The translations under genes were made by a program, and so were the position numbers. A stretch of DNA of 64,000 bases. Source: Ascarosepion bandense. Lineage: Eukaryota; Mollusca; Cephalopoda; Sepiida; Sepiidae. The notes beneath the pieces were generated by a model that was not told where the DNA came from, did not search any database, and saw only the letters and a program-made list of their open reading frames with translations. Of this stretch, positions 1-10,410 are shown in pieces. Every line of letters begins with the position of its first letter. The first letter of the stretch is position 1. Location of the stretch: contig JBBBDQ010000913.1 in assembly GCA_037127315.1 (NCBI GenBank), positions 7,187,001-7,251,000 of the forward strand, in the 5' to 3' direction.

Positions 1-302
1 CGTTGTGGTTCATTGGATATCGGTTCAGAACAAGAAATCGGGTAGCCGAGTTCGAATTCCAGTTGAATTCCTTGCATTCACTTACGCACAAATACTGTTA
101 GGAAAGGTATTAATCCGTATCTTCCCCCCAGTTATGGATTAAATAACAGGACAGATTGGGTTCTATAGCCCTGGCTGGCAAATAGTCTACTGCAGAAGGT
201 AATGGCAACCTACTGCGGGATAATCGTCTGCCCAGTCAGTCATGTCTCATTCGAGACATGATCGCCCAAGCGTGTATCACGTATGGCACTGACTGACTGA
301 CT
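1..302 (+). repeat. tRNA-derived SINE, near full length
   Basis: This is the first copy of the commonest short repeat in the window. It has a tRNA-like head with a box-A-like stretch and a box B (GAGTTCGAATTCC), a central part with GGTATTAATCCGT and TTAAATAACAGGACAG, and a 3' end with a CATGTCTC/GAGACATG hairpin running into a (TGAC)n tail. About 20 copies on both strands share this order, which defines the unit. It resembles tRNA-derived SINEs of cephalopods, but I cannot assign a named family. Confidence 0.8.
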
Positions 303-303
303 G

Positions 304-504
304 CCAATGTGCGTTGTGATGCGGTGGATATTGACTCGGAACGACGAATCGGAGAGCAGAGTTCGAATTCCAGTTGAGTTTGTTGCTTTTACTTACTCGC
401 AAAGGAATTAATAATCGGGAAAAATATTAACCCGTCTTATCTCCCTCCAGCTATGAGTTAAATAGCAAGGTAGATTGAGTTCTATAGTCTTGGTTGGCAA
501 CCAG
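304..504 (+). repeat. tRNA-derived SINE, 3' truncated
   Basis: A second SINE copy lies head-to-tail behind the first, after the (TGAC)n tail. Head and centre are present. It stops after TTGGCAACCAG, where a LINE 3' end begins. Confidence 0.75.
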
Positions 505-505
505 G

Positions 506-672
506 TAAATTTGATCTTCAAAAATTTAAATGCAATATCATTCTGTTGTCTTCCTAATTACTCTTCTATTGTTGATCCTTGATAAGGTTGGCTTTTTTTA
601 ACTCTTTCACACTCAGTAACCATTTGTGTCTTAGTGACTTTACTGCCTTGCTTGAGGTGAACTCAATTTAAA
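506..672 (+). mobile_element. jockey/Nimbus-like LINE, 3' end
   Basis: The segment has the terminal codons for a DLQKFKCN-like peptide and then the typical 3' UTR end (ACTTTACTGCCTTGCTTGAGG, then A-rich). The same end recurs at about 18, 20, 22, 28, 34, 42, 51, 52 and 60 kb. Confidence 0.6.
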
Positions 673-799
673 AATATGTATGTTTATGTGATGTTTGTGT
701 CACTTAACATGTACTGTACTGCCAAAATGTGCTTTCCTTGCAATGTCATTATTCATTCCTTCTGCATTTAATGGAATTTGCTAATTTGCCATTCTCTAT

Positions 800-1310
800 A
801 TGTGCATTATTATGTCATTTTTCATCATAATTCGATTTCTGCTATGGTCACACTACCTACCAAGTCTGCAGGAAGACCTAAGGCAGGTCGTGGTGTGTTG
901 TCATGGCTCCATTTCATCTTTTTCTTTTCTATCTCCCTAACATCCCTAGCGTTACAAAGTTCTCCTTAGTTTGTGGGCTGTACTTAACAAGACAATTTTT
1001 TGTATATCTCTTAACCCTCTAGGGCCATTCATATCATATTTGATACAGTATTTCCCTATAAGGAAACATTTGGTATTTCCCTATAAGGAAACATTTGGTA
1101 TTCATTGACTGAGCAGTCAGTACTGCTTTCATTTGAAATTTATAAAATATTTCTCTTAAAAAATTTTTCAGGAAAATATTTCTTTCAAGGCTTGTTTTCA
1201 TACTGTATCAAATATGATATGAATGGCCCTAGAGGGTTAAGCTTGGGTTTCCAGGGATTTTTTCTGTGTGTTGTTTTGTTCCATTTTTTATCATTCCAAG
1301 TGCACCTACT
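800..1310 (-). mobile_element. Dong/R4-like LINE 3' fragment (copy C), split by a MITE
   Basis: This matches the 3' part of the large LINE at 1830-3765, including the motif spanning TGGTCACACTACCTACCAAG and the region coding the extreme C terminus. It is interrupted at a TTAA by a 222-bp MITE and is followed by a TTA-rich array. Confidence 0.7.
1011..1240. mobile_element. piggyBac-type MITE with TTAA target duplication
   Basis: A 222-bp unit (1015-1236) has perfect 36-bp terminal inverted repeats beginning CCCTCTAGGGCCATTC and is flanked by TTAA on each side (1011-1014, 1237-1240). TTAA duplication and CCC termini are the hallmarks of piggyBac-superfamily elements. The interior holds a 25-bp tandem duplication around TTTCCCTATAAGGAAACA. 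There is no coding capacity. The uninterrupted paralogous target (single TTAA) is at 2034-2037. Confidence 0.9.
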
Positions 1311-1365
1311 TATTATTATCATTATTGTTATTATTATTGTTTTTATTATTGTTATTATTATTATT
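1311..1365. repeat. (TTA)n-rich microsatellite
   Basis: An imperfect TTA/ATT array separates two head-to-tail LINE 3' fragments. Confidence 0.9.
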
Positions 1366-1829
1366 GTCATTTTTCATAATTCGATTTCTACCATGGTCAC
1401 ACTACCTACCAAGTTTGCGGGAAGACCCAAGGCAGATAGTGGTGTATTGTTATGACTACATTTAATTTTTTTTTGTCTCCCAAACGTTACATGGACAATA
1501 TTCTTCTTAGTGTATGGGTTTTACTTATCAAGACAATGTTTTGCATATTTTTTATGCTGGGATTTCCATGGATTCTTTCAATATGTTGTTTTGTTTCTTT
1601 TTTTATCATTCCAAGCGCACCTACTATCACTGGTTCTATTCTTGTTTTCAATTTCCAGATCTTTATATTTTGATAGTTTTTCAAATTCCTTGGTTGTTAT
1701 GTTACAATCCGCTTGGCAAGCCATATCAATTAGTAGGCATTTTTTTCTTTTTGGTTTTTAACAATAATGTCTATTTGCTTTCGTTTTCCTGTCTGCGTAG
1801 ATGATGTAATCCCACAGAATGGTGACATT
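1365..1829 (-). mobile_element. Dong/R4-like LINE 3' fragment (copy B)
   Basis: A second 5'-truncated copy in the same orientation, homologous to 1840-2330. On the minus strand it still shows the peptide VPVIVGALGMIK in one frame, with frameshifts elsewhere. Confidence 0.75.
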
Positions 1830-3761
1830 ATTATGTCATTTTTCATCATATTTAGATTTCTGCATTGGTCTCACTACCAACCAAGTCTGCGGGGAGACCT
1901 AAGGCAGGTAGTGGCGTGTTGTTATGACTCCATTTCATGTTTTTCTATCCTCCCTATCATCCCCAGCATTACATAGATAACGTTTTCCTTAGTGTGTGGG
2001 CTGTACTTAATAATACAATTTTTTGTATATCTCTTAAGCTGGGGTTTCCAGGGATTCTTTCAATGTGTTGTTTTGTTCCATTTTTTATCATTCCAAGTGC
2101 ACCTACTATCACTGGCACAACTCTTGTTTTCAATTTCCACATTTTTTCTATTTCAATTTCCAGGTCTTTATATTTTGACAGTTTTTCAAATTCCTTGATT
2201 GCTATGTTACAATCCGCTGGACAAGCCATATCAATTAATAGACAAGTTTTCTCCTTCTGGTTTTTAACAATAATGTCTGGCCTGTTTGCTTCAATTTTTC
2301 TGTCTGTGTAGATGGTGTAATCCCATAGAATGGTTACATCTTCTATTTCTGTAACCGGTGCTGGATGATGTTCATACCAGTGTTTGTTTACAGCTTTTCC
2401 ATAATGTTTGCACATTGCCCAATGTAAATATTGCCCAACTCTATCGTGTCGATTTTTATATTCGTTTGGGGCAAGCACAGAACAGCCTGAGATTAGGTGG
2501 TCTATTGTTTCTTGGTGTTTATCACAAAACCTGCATTTTGGATCCATATTATTATGCATAATATTTGCCTGAAAGTTTCTCGTGAAAAGACTTTGGTCTT
2601 GTGCTGCAAGTATAAATCCTTCAGTTTCAGACTTTAATCCAGATGCACGTAACCATCGATGAGTATTAACTTTGTCAACATTGGATTTATTGGCACGTAC
2701 TGGATATTGGCCATGCAGAGGTTTGTCTTGCCAGCGCTGTTTCATCTTTTCAAGAGCTTTATCTTTGGCTTTCATTTTCATATTTTTTGCCGCAATAGTT
2801 GGTTCTTGGCTACTGTTTTGCTTTTCTACAGAATCTACTAACTGTAATTCTTGTTTGTATTTACTGCCTTCTTTTATTATTGAATATTTTTTCTTTCTTT
2901 CTTCATGTTGCCTTACTAATTGTATCATCCAATCCTTTGTTGTTTCTATGTATGTTAGTAAGCCAATAGTTGTTGTCTTGTATGACAATTCCAGCTGAAT
3001 AAGACCCCTTCCACCTTCTTTACGGGGTATGTATAGACGGTCTACATCAGCCTTTGGGTGATGCATCCTATGCTTAGAAAGAAGCTTTCTTGTTTTAGCA
3101 TCCATTCGCCTGATGTCGTTTAGAGTCCAGTTTAAGATGTTGAAGCTATATTGGACAACTGGGATTGCAAGGCTATTAATGGCCATAACTCTATTCTGTG
3201 AATTTAATTCAGTTTTTAATATCATTCGTAGCCTTCTATAGTACTCTTTACGCACTATTTCTTTCATTTTTTTATGGTGAATGTTTACGCTCTCATTTAC
3301 ACCTAGGTATTTATAAGCTTCTTCTGGTTTCAATTCTTTTATTGTTACAGCAGGGTCTAGGCTAATTGAGGATGTTTCTTGTATTGATCCACGTAAAACT
3401 GTAGCTTTAGCACATTTATTCAAATTAAATTTCATTCCAATGTCTTCGCTGAAGCATTTTACAGTTTGCAGAAGACCTTCCAGCTCATTATCATTCTTAG
3501 CATATAACTTTAAGTCATCCATGTAAAATAGATGGCTTATTTTCTTTTGGCCTATTTTATAACCACATTCTGTCTTATTAAGTTGACTGGTTAGTGCTAT
3601 TAATGATATGCAGAATAGTAAGGGAGATAAAGAATCACCTTGAAATATACCTCTTTTGATGTTTATTTCATCAGACTTATCGGTTCCATTTATATGATTG
3701 AGGTAAAGGGTTGTTTTCCATATAGACATGCACTGTTTGATGAAATTGATGATGACGGGCG

Positions 3762-3765
<4 letters not shown>
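1830..3765 (-). pseudogene. Dong/R4-like LINE: C-terminal RT plus restriction-like endonuclease
   Basis: A 586-codon frame opens at 3729 and ends at 1969; it stays open upstream to about 3765. Visible in order: RGIFQGDSLSP (residues 26-36), the RT catalytic box FYMDDLKLYA (YMDD at 69-72), a thumb-like region, a CCHC-type knuckle (CRFC 399-402, H411, C416), then RPD (483-485) and D500 of a PD-(D/E)XK-like nuclease. This domain order is that of LINEs with a C-terminal restriction-like endonuclease (R2/R4/Dong group). YMDD rather than FADD fits the R4/Dong side by my recollection. The N-terminal RT half with the first catalytic Asp is missing: the frame runs into a long TTA array, so the copy is 5' truncated. 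The long open frame suggests a young insertion. Placement within the group is inferred. Confidence 0.85.
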
Positions 3766-3793
<28 letters not shown>

Positions 3794-3898
3794 TGCTATT
3801 GTGGACATTATTATTCTTGTTATTTTTATTATTGTACTTATTGTTATTGTTGTTGTTGTTATTGCGGTTATTGTTGTTATTATCGCTATTATCATTGC

Positions 3899-3940
<42 letters not shown>

Positions 3941-4215
3941 CATCGTTACTACAATTGCTACTATTATTATCTTTACTATTATTATAAACCGATATTAGCA
4001 TTTGATATTCAAAGAAGCAGACTATTATTACTATTATTATTATTATCGTTATTATCATTGCTATTATTAATATTGTTACTATTATTGCTATTATTATTAT
4101 CGTTAATATTATTAATATTATTATTATCGTTATTATCATTGCTATTATTATTGTTACTATCATTGCTATTATTATTATCGTTACTATTATTAATATTATT
4201 AGTGTTATTATTTTC
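3766..4215. repeat. Long (TTA/ATT)n array
   Basis: About 450 bp of imperfect TTA repeats with GTT and GCT variants, broken near 3985-4020 by a short unique stretch. It abuts the truncated 5' end of the Dong/R4-like LINE. Confidence 0.95.
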
Positions 4216-4658
4216 ATTACTAGTCTTAAAGTTTGGTTTTCTATATTGTAAGAAAGGAAGAAGCATAAACTAAATAAGCTAAAGTCAGAAGCTCGTTCTT
4301 TAACCAGACCGTTATTTGATATGAAATAATTCTTTTTTTATTTTATCTGCTTGATCTCCCTACCCTCACCCCATCTAGTAGGACTGGAGTTGACGCTGTA
4401 CTGTAAGATAGTTTATCATAAAAAAAAATTAAGCGGACGTCTTCAACTTTTGGCCATGTTAATAAGCTATTGAATTTAACATATTTCGCTTTTGTTTAGC
4501 TTCATCAGAAAATAAAGTATAAAGGAGAAAAGAAAATTATGGTATTTCTGTTTTTGTCCTGTTTATTTTCTTTGGTTAAACAATGTATTTGTTTTGTTCG
4601 GTAGCGTTATTATAAGCCCAGTATATCACTCGTATATACTCACAAAAACACATACAGA
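4216..4658. other. No recognisable gene
   Basis: AT-rich DNA in which I recognise no coding frame, RNA or repeat. Confidence 0.5.
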
Positions 4659-5200
4659 TAGGGTGCGATAGATAAATCGTCGTCTAAATTACGTAAAAAT
4701 AAAGTAACATTGACATCTCATTTTAACAAATATATTTACCAAAAATATCTTGAAATACTAAAAAGTAAAGTTATTTACTTTGTTTGCCATTGGCTTCAAC
4801 CTTGATCTCCAGACAATTTTGGAATCTCCTACAACTCTTTTGAACGGTCTCCTTGTTTAAGTTGATGAATACTGACATAATCCTTATCTTCACTTTAGTT
4901 CATATTTGGTGTAACAAAAAGTTTTCTATGTCTGTCGTTCAACTGCGTCCCACACATAATAATCAAGGGAGTAGCAGTCTGAGGAGTTAAGTGGCCAGAT
5001 CAAAAGGGTGATGTGGTTGTCTGATTGCCATGATTGGGTTCTTCTGCTTGTGTGGCATGGTACAGAATCTTGTTGCCAAACATAGGATCTTTCAGCAGCT
5101 ATCCTCTTGACCCAGTGCAGCACACAGTATATGCAGGGTGCGATGACTAAATTGTTTTCTAAATTGCACAAAAATGGAAAATAATATTGACATCTCATTT
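4659..5200 (-). pseudogene. Mariner-like transposase, C-terminal remnant 1
   Basis: Read on the minus strand, the frame at 5198-4926 gives YVWQQDSVPCHTSRRTQ, then WPLNSSDC and LDYYVWD. These match the conserved QQDSAPAHT and WPPNSPDLNPLDYYVW blocks that hold the second and third catalytic acidic residues of mariner/IS630 transposases. The second Asp is kept; the PDLNP block is damaged. Beyond the stop, the terminal-repeat-like sequence GGGTGCGAT lies at the low-coordinate end. A second copy of the same 3' half follows at 5137. Confidence 0.75.
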
Positions 5201-5600
5201 TAACAAATATATTTACTAAAATTACACAAAAATATCTTGAAATATTAAAGAGTAAATTTATTCAATAAAATTGCTATTGGCTTCAACCACAAGCTTCAGA
5301 CAATTTCAGAATCTCCTGCAACTCTTCTGGACAGTCTCCTTCAGAGTGGTTTAATGCTGCTGTAATTCCTTTGGTATCACAAGGAGTTTTGTTGGTGTCT
5401 TGCTCAATTGCGTCCCACACATAATAATCAAAGGAGTTGCAGTCAGGGGAGTTAAGTAGCCAGATCTAAAGGGTGATATGGTTGCAAAAATTGTTTGATT
5501 GCCATGAATGGCTTCTCCTGCTTGTGTGGCATGGTGAAGAGTACTGTTGCCAATTTGGTGTAAGACAAGGATGAATCTTCTCACCGGAGTTATTCACTCT
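5137..5600 (-). pseudogene. Mariner-like transposase, C-terminal remnant 2 (tandem copy)
   Basis: This repeats the arrangement of remnant 1: the GGGTGCGAT end, a common 3' region with ACATCTCATTTTAACAAATA, and then frameshifted transposase codons (CHTSRRSHSW and LLNSPDCNSFDYYVWDA can be read). The two units are about 470 bp apart, so this is a direct duplication of the 3' half or two identically truncated insertions. It is not functional. Confidence 0.7.
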
Positions 5601-5827
5601 ATATAGTGAAGTGATTATTACAAGTCTTACTAGGATTAATTACTGATGAGGATAATCTTAGCAATACAAGATATGCATATGACATAGTGTTGATATCAGA
5701 CGCAGAAAGGAAACTACAAGAACTCTCAAAGTAGATTGTAAAAGAAAGCGAAAAGAAAGGACTAAACATTTATTGCAAGAAGACATAATAAATAGATGTT
5801 AGCAAAAAAGCCAGGCCAAAATGCAAA

Positions 5828-6593
5828 TCTAAATCTAAACTTATTTATAAATGGAACTTTGTCTCTGTGTGTGTTTGTCCGTTACCTATAGACTTCGAAA
5901 CGGCTGAACCGATTTTCTTGAAAATTTACACAGTTGTACTATAAGCGTCTGCGAGTGTTCTTAGCTAGGTTTTGTGTCGAGGTACCCCCGATAAATATCG
6001 AAAATCGATAATCGAAAAAATCGGGTTATAGAAGGAGTGGTCCGATTTTAATCAAATTTGATACACTCATAGACAAAGACATAAGAAACAATATTCAGAA
6101 GTTTCAAGGCTGCAGTTCTTACAATAGTGCAGAAAATCGATAATATATATATAACACACCAGTGGCCTTACCGCCTTGCTCGGGGTGATATGATAAAAAA
6201 AAAAGCTGGCAAGATGTTTGTGTGCGTGTCTGTTTATCTACCTGTATGTCTGTATTTTTCTCAGCCCTTTTATTTTAATTTTTGCTTCGGGTTTGGCTCT
6301 ATGTAGGTATAATTGTAGTTCTTAGTCTCAGCCATAATACCATTTACTCAGAGGACTTATGTACCTTCAAAATTCAGTTTACGACGAAAAAAACTTATTT
6401 GATATCGATACCAGGAAATCAAAATTTGACTTACATCCATTCATTTTTCTTTCAGTTTACGGTTTCGCTTTAACTGGAAACAACTATTGCTTTTTAGTCT
6501 TTCGTGCCAACGTCCAAAGAGTCTGAGCTCCAGGACCATGGATTAGTTTTAAAGCTTTCATTACACCCGAGCAAAGCCGGGCTATACTGCTAG
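5828..6593 (+). mobile_element. Non-autonomous Helitron, full length
   Basis: It starts with TC (TCTAAATCTAAACTTATT) and ends with CTAG, preceded by a short hairpin CCCG...CGGG about 10 bp upstream. It lies between A (5827) and T (6594), the target Helitrons use, without a target duplication. The interior has ACGGCTGAACCGATTTTC. No coding capacity is seen. A 55-bp piece ending in A10 at 6153-6206 matches the jockey-like LINE 3' end and is a nested insertion. Confidence 0.85.
6153..6206 (+). mobile_element. Very short jockey-like LINE 3' end nested in the Helitron
   Basis: The sequence CAGTGGCCTTACCGCCTTGC followed by GGGGTGATATGAT and an A-run equals the 3' end seen at 8640-8692. It sits where other Helitron copies have only a short TA stretch. 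Confidence 0.6.
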
Positions 6594-7236
6594 TTACAAA
6601 TTGGAGATACCAAAATCAAGTAAGTATAGCAATATAAATATCTGTGTAGTGTTTTAACAAAAGATAGAAAGTACGACACCGAAATCTGAAGAAGCTTTGG
6701 GAAGATAGCCAAATATACTTTTCAGAAGCTAAGCAGACTATTAAGAACCAGAAAAATTCCATTAGAAACAAAGAGAACTGAATTGTCACTTAATATAAAT
6801 TCTCTTATATGGCAGTGAATGCTGGACAATTTCCTCACTGATAACAAACAGACTTGAAGCAACAGAAATCTGGTTATACAAAAAGATGCTGAGGATGCCA
6901 TAGCTTGAACCTGTGAACCACGATGAAGTTTTAGAAAAAGTAGAAAGAAAAATGACACATATAACTTAACATCTGATGAGATAATTGAAATTTCTATGGT
7001 AAATAATGAGGAAAGAATGCTTAGAAAATCTGATAATCTCAGGAGAGATTGAAGGCAAGAGAGACGGAGGAAAACTACACATGACCTACCTAGTGAGATT
7101 GAGTAGATTCATGGTAGAACAAGGTTAATAATAGATAACACAAAGATAAGATTTATTAGGAGCTGTAAAGGACAGAAGATTGTGGAAAGCCTTGATCGCC
7201 AACGGCCTGAAGGGACACGGTACGAAGAAGAATATG

Positions 7237-7479
7237 TATATGTGAGTGATTTAATTGTGTGTCCACCATGTAATGTGCCGTTCTCAGTAATCTGCTCTCT
7301 CAGCAATGGAATAAACACCAGTATCACTGGGCTTAATTTAAGCTAAGTAAACTGTGTCCTGATAAACAATCTTTTACCGCATGTCTCCAGTTCGGGACAT
7401 AGAAGAATGTCTATACAGACATAAGAAAAACGAAAAAAAAAAAGAAAAAAAGTTAGCACAAAACAGAGGTACTAAAATC
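7237..7479. other. No recognisable gene
   Basis: AT-rich sequence with an A-rich run near 7430-7450. Nothing recognised. Confidence 0.4.
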
Positions 7480-7527
7480 TGGCAGGGCAGGGCAGGGCAG
7501 GGCAGGGCAGGGCAGGGCAGGGCGGGT
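7480..7527. repeat. (GGGCA)n pentanucleotide microsatellite
   Basis: About nine uninterrupted GGGCA units, the only G-rich array in this AT-rich window. Confidence 0.95.
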
Positions 7528-7639
7528 GAGAGAATGGCACCAAACATAAGCTGAAGTTGTCAGTTTTGTGCTTAGTGTATTTGGGACTATCTACAAGAAT
7601 CTCTTTACCTCTACTAGAAGTAGTTAATTTCGCTTATTG

Positions 7640-7790
7640 TCAAGTTTTCTCTCCTCGCAGGCTTTTTAAACAGGAGTAGCGGTTTAGTCTTTTGTTTCCT
7701 GTTTGGGATCGAATTTCCGCATTCTTCTAAGGTTTACTATCGCACTGTATTTTTAATGTCTTCGATTGAACTCCAAAATGTTGTTCACTA
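7640..7790 (+). repeat. Unclassified repeat R3, divergent copy
   Basis: Contains AAACAGGAGTAGCGGTTTAG and CCTGTTTGGGAT, similar to the better copies at 8345-8625 and 42620-42915. Confidence 0.4.
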
Positions 7791-8289
7791 ACAAAGTCTT
7801 GGCCTCTTCGAGTTTGAAATTAGACATAGCAACAAGAAATTTCACTTCTTGGCCTGTCTGACGGGAATACAACACCACACAGTAACTCTCTACCTTGAGT
7901 AGCTATTGAGTCTTGTATTGGGTGAATATTAGTAAAGAAAAAAAAAATGAAAAAATTTAAGAAATGGTTTGGTACCATTAAGAAATACGCCTTGGGGGTA
8001 CCTGACCTCATTGGGAGTGTACATTTGACGGCGCTGTTTTGAACAGGTCATGTACCCAGGAAAATGTTATGTCATTATGCTGTGGGCAGGAATTGGATTA
8101 TGACCATCACTAACATCATTACTACTACTACTGCTGCTACTACTACTATTAATAAAGATATTTATAAGAACTGGAACATAAGGGAAAAGTCGGTGACGGC
8201 CATCCAGCAAGCCAGACGGCAGTATCAATGTAAACAACCAGAACTGATGAACAATTGAGAAGTCTTGCTGTCACTTGATCTCCAAAGTT

Positions 8290-8345
8290 AGTCATTACTT
8301 CAGTCAGTTAATTGCCATACGTGATAGACATTTGGGCGATCTAGA
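8290..8345 (-). repeat. tRNA-derived SINE, 3' end fragment
   Basis: CAGTCAGTTAATTGCCATACG and the following GGGCGATC match the SINE tail on the minus strand. Confidence 0.55.
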
Positions 8346-8630
8346 CTGAACTATCGCCCGGTTCACACTCCACCCACGTCTATTGAACAAGTGTAGAGGC
8401 TCAACCCTTGTTCCCTGTTTAGGATGTGGTTTCCGGCTTTCTCTTTTCCAATCTTTTCACTTTTCCTTTTTGTTTATTTGTTTTTTTTTTCAGTTGGAGT
8501 AGATAGACTGAACTATCGCTCAGTTCACACTCCACCCATGTCTTTTGAACAGGTGTAGAGGCTCATCCCTAGTTCCCTGTTTAGGATGTGGTTTCCGGCT
8601 TTCTCTTTTCCAATCTTTTCACTCTTACAT
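8345..8630 (+). repeat. Unclassified repeat R3, tandem pair
   Basis: Two about 125-bp units (8345-8470 and 8505-8630) share GACTGAACTATCGC, GTTCACACTCCACCCA and TTCCCTGTTTAGGATGTGG. The same family, also as a pair, is at 42620-42915 on the other strand. Confidence 0.75.
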
Positions 8631-8631
8631 A

Positions 8632-8692
8632 GCCCCCTGCACACCAGTGGCCTTACCGCCTTGCCCGGGGTGATATGATTTTAAAAAAAAGT
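8632..8692 (+). mobile_element. Jockey-like LINE 3' end, very short
   Basis: CCCCCTGCACACCAGTGGCC to GGGGTGATATGATTTT plus an A-run: the same terminal sequence as in longer copies. Only about 60 bp remain. Confidence 0.6.
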
Positions 8693-8923
8693 CTCTTTCG
8701 ACTGATAGGCAGAATATTTTTCCGCAGATGGTTACCATTACTTTTTGCAATAGACTGGTGGCCAACCAAGGCTTTGAAACACAATCTGTCCCTCTATTTA
8801 GGAAGGATGGAAGAGATGGAAGAGATGGATTCATACATTTTCCCAAGGGTATTTGCGCGTAAGTGAACGAAACAAATTTGACTGGAATTAGAGCTCGGCT
8901 CTCCAAATTACACCACAACACAC
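8693..8923 (-). repeat. tRNA-derived SINE, divergent
   Basis: Minus-strand SINE with the central TTTCCCAAGGGTATTTGCGC block and a degenerate head (box A nearly lost). It is followed directly by another copy. Confidence 0.65.
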
Positions 8924-8931
8924 AACGCTAC

Positions 8932-9246
8932 TTCGGTCAGTCAGTTAAGTACTATACGTGATACACGCTTGGGTGATCATGTCTCGAAAAAAGACACGAC
9001 TAACTAGGTAGAAGATTTTCCCACAGTAGGTTGCCTTGACTTTCTGCGGTGGACTTGTTGTGCAACCAAGGCTATAAAGCCCAATCTATCCTGCTATTTA
9101 ACCCATAGCTGGGTGGAGAAGAGACGGATTAATACCTTTCCTAAGGGTATTTGCACATAAGTGAATGCAACGAATTCAAGTTGATTTCGAACTCGGCTCT
9201 CTGATTTTTCATTCTGAGCCGATATCCACTGCACCACAATGCATAT
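8932..9246 (-). repeat. tRNA-derived SINE, near full length
   Basis: All landmarks are present on the minus strand, from the (TGAC)n-like tail at 8935 to the head near 9240. Confidence 0.8.
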
Positions 9247-9400
9247 CAGACACATAGTTGCAACAAATAATTATCTAAAAAAAGAGTATGAAAAATAGAT
9301 ATGACTTAGCAGGAATAAAGGTTCACTGTGGAAGCAACTAGGATTTAGCCATAAAGATCCATGATAAAAAGAAGCTGTCCGTTTGCTAATGGTAACGGTA

Positions 9401-9484
9401 AGATTAGCCGTTTCCTTATAAGGAAACATTCGGTTTTCATTGACCAAACAACCAGTGCTACTGTCGATTGAAATTCATAAAATA
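9401..9484. mobile_element. Remnant related to the piggyBac-type MITE interior
   Basis: GTTTCCTTATAAGGAAACATT and the following CATTGACC...AAATTCATAAAATAT match the interior of the MITE at 1011-1240. Both termini are absent and a Helitron starts at its right edge. Confidence 0.5.
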
Positions 9485-10251
9485 TCTATCTAAACTTATT
9501 TATAAATGGAACTTTGTCTCTGTGTGCATGTGCGTGTGTGTCTGTGTGTGTGTGTTTGTGTGGGTGTGCGTTCGTTACCTATAGACTCCGAAACGGCTGA
9601 ACCAATTTTCTTGAAAATTTACACAGTTGTACTATAAGCGTCTGCAAGTGTTCTTGGCTAGGGTTTGTGTCGAGGTATCCCCGATAAATATCGAAAATGG
9701 ATAATCGAAAAAATCGGGTTATAGAAGGAGTGGTCTGATTTTTATCAAATTTATACACAAAGACATAAATTTGATGCACAAAGACATAAGAAACGATATT
9801 CAAAAGTTTCAAGGTTGCAGTTTTTACAATAGTGCAGAAAACCGATAATATCTATATATAAAAGGTAAGATGTTTGTGTGTCTGTTTTTCTGCCTGTATG
9901 TTTGTGTTTTTTTTTTTTTCAGCCTTTTTATTTTAGTTTTTGCTTCGGGTTTGGCTCTAAGTAATTATAATTGTAGTTCTTAGTCTCAGCCATCATACCA
10001 TTTACTCAGAGGGCTTATGTACCTTCAAAATTCAGTTTACGACGAAAAAAACTTATTTGATATCGATACCCGCAAATCAAAATTTGACTTACATCCATTC
10101 ATTTTTCTTTCAGTTTACGGTTTCGCTTTAACTGGAAACAACTATTGCTTTTTAGTCTTTCGTGCCAACGTCCAAAGAGTCTGAGCTCCAGGACCATGGA
10201 TTAGTTTTAAAGCTTTCATTACACCCGAGCAACGCCGGGGTATACTGCTAG
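9485..10251 (+). mobile_element. Non-autonomous Helitron, full length
   Basis: Starts TCTATCTAAACTTATTTATA and ends CCCGAGCAACGCCGGG...CTAG, flanked by A and T. It is colinear with 5828-6593 without the nested LINE piece. Confidence 0.85.
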
Positions 10252-10410
10252 TTTATATTAAAACAACATTTTTGGAAAGTAGATTTAATCAACTCCACCA
10301 ATTTTATCAACTTCTTCAATTGTTACCGCTCTTTCCAATATCGAAGCGTAGTAACCTTTTGATGCAGTGTGCAATGTTAACATGTTGAATTTATCTTTTT
10401 TCTCTCTTAG
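10252..10410. other. Putative intron sequence upstream of exon 1
   Basis: Ends in a pyrimidine-rich tract and TCTCTCTTAG at 10401-10410, a good splice acceptor. Confidence 0.4.

Larger units (their letters stand above)
5610..7236 (+). pseudogene. RTE/L2-like LINE RT and C-terminal region, split by a Helitron
   Basis: Peptides in order: NTRYAYDIVLISDAERKLQE (RT box with YADD altered to YAYD), KKGLNIYCKKT, PKCK, then after the 766-bp Helitron LQIGDTKIK, and further on MLRM.., KLKFLW-like and RDRRLWKALIANGLKGHGT-like remnants up to a GAAGAAGAA tail near 7230. Many stops and frameshifts mark it as old. Joining the codons on either side of 5828-6593 restores an uninterrupted PKCKLQIGDT reading, so the insertion is exact. 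Other copies are at 23.7-27 kb and 57 kb. Confidence 0.75.

Noticed and set aside
3640..4273. Long leucine/isoleucine/asparagine-rich frames on both strands
   Set aside because: They are translations of the TTA/ATT microsatellite in all frames, not proteins.
6968..6995. Hammerhead suggested by CTGATGAG followed by GAAAT
   Set aside because: GAAAC is missing, no stem II, and the site lies in a decayed LINE coding region.
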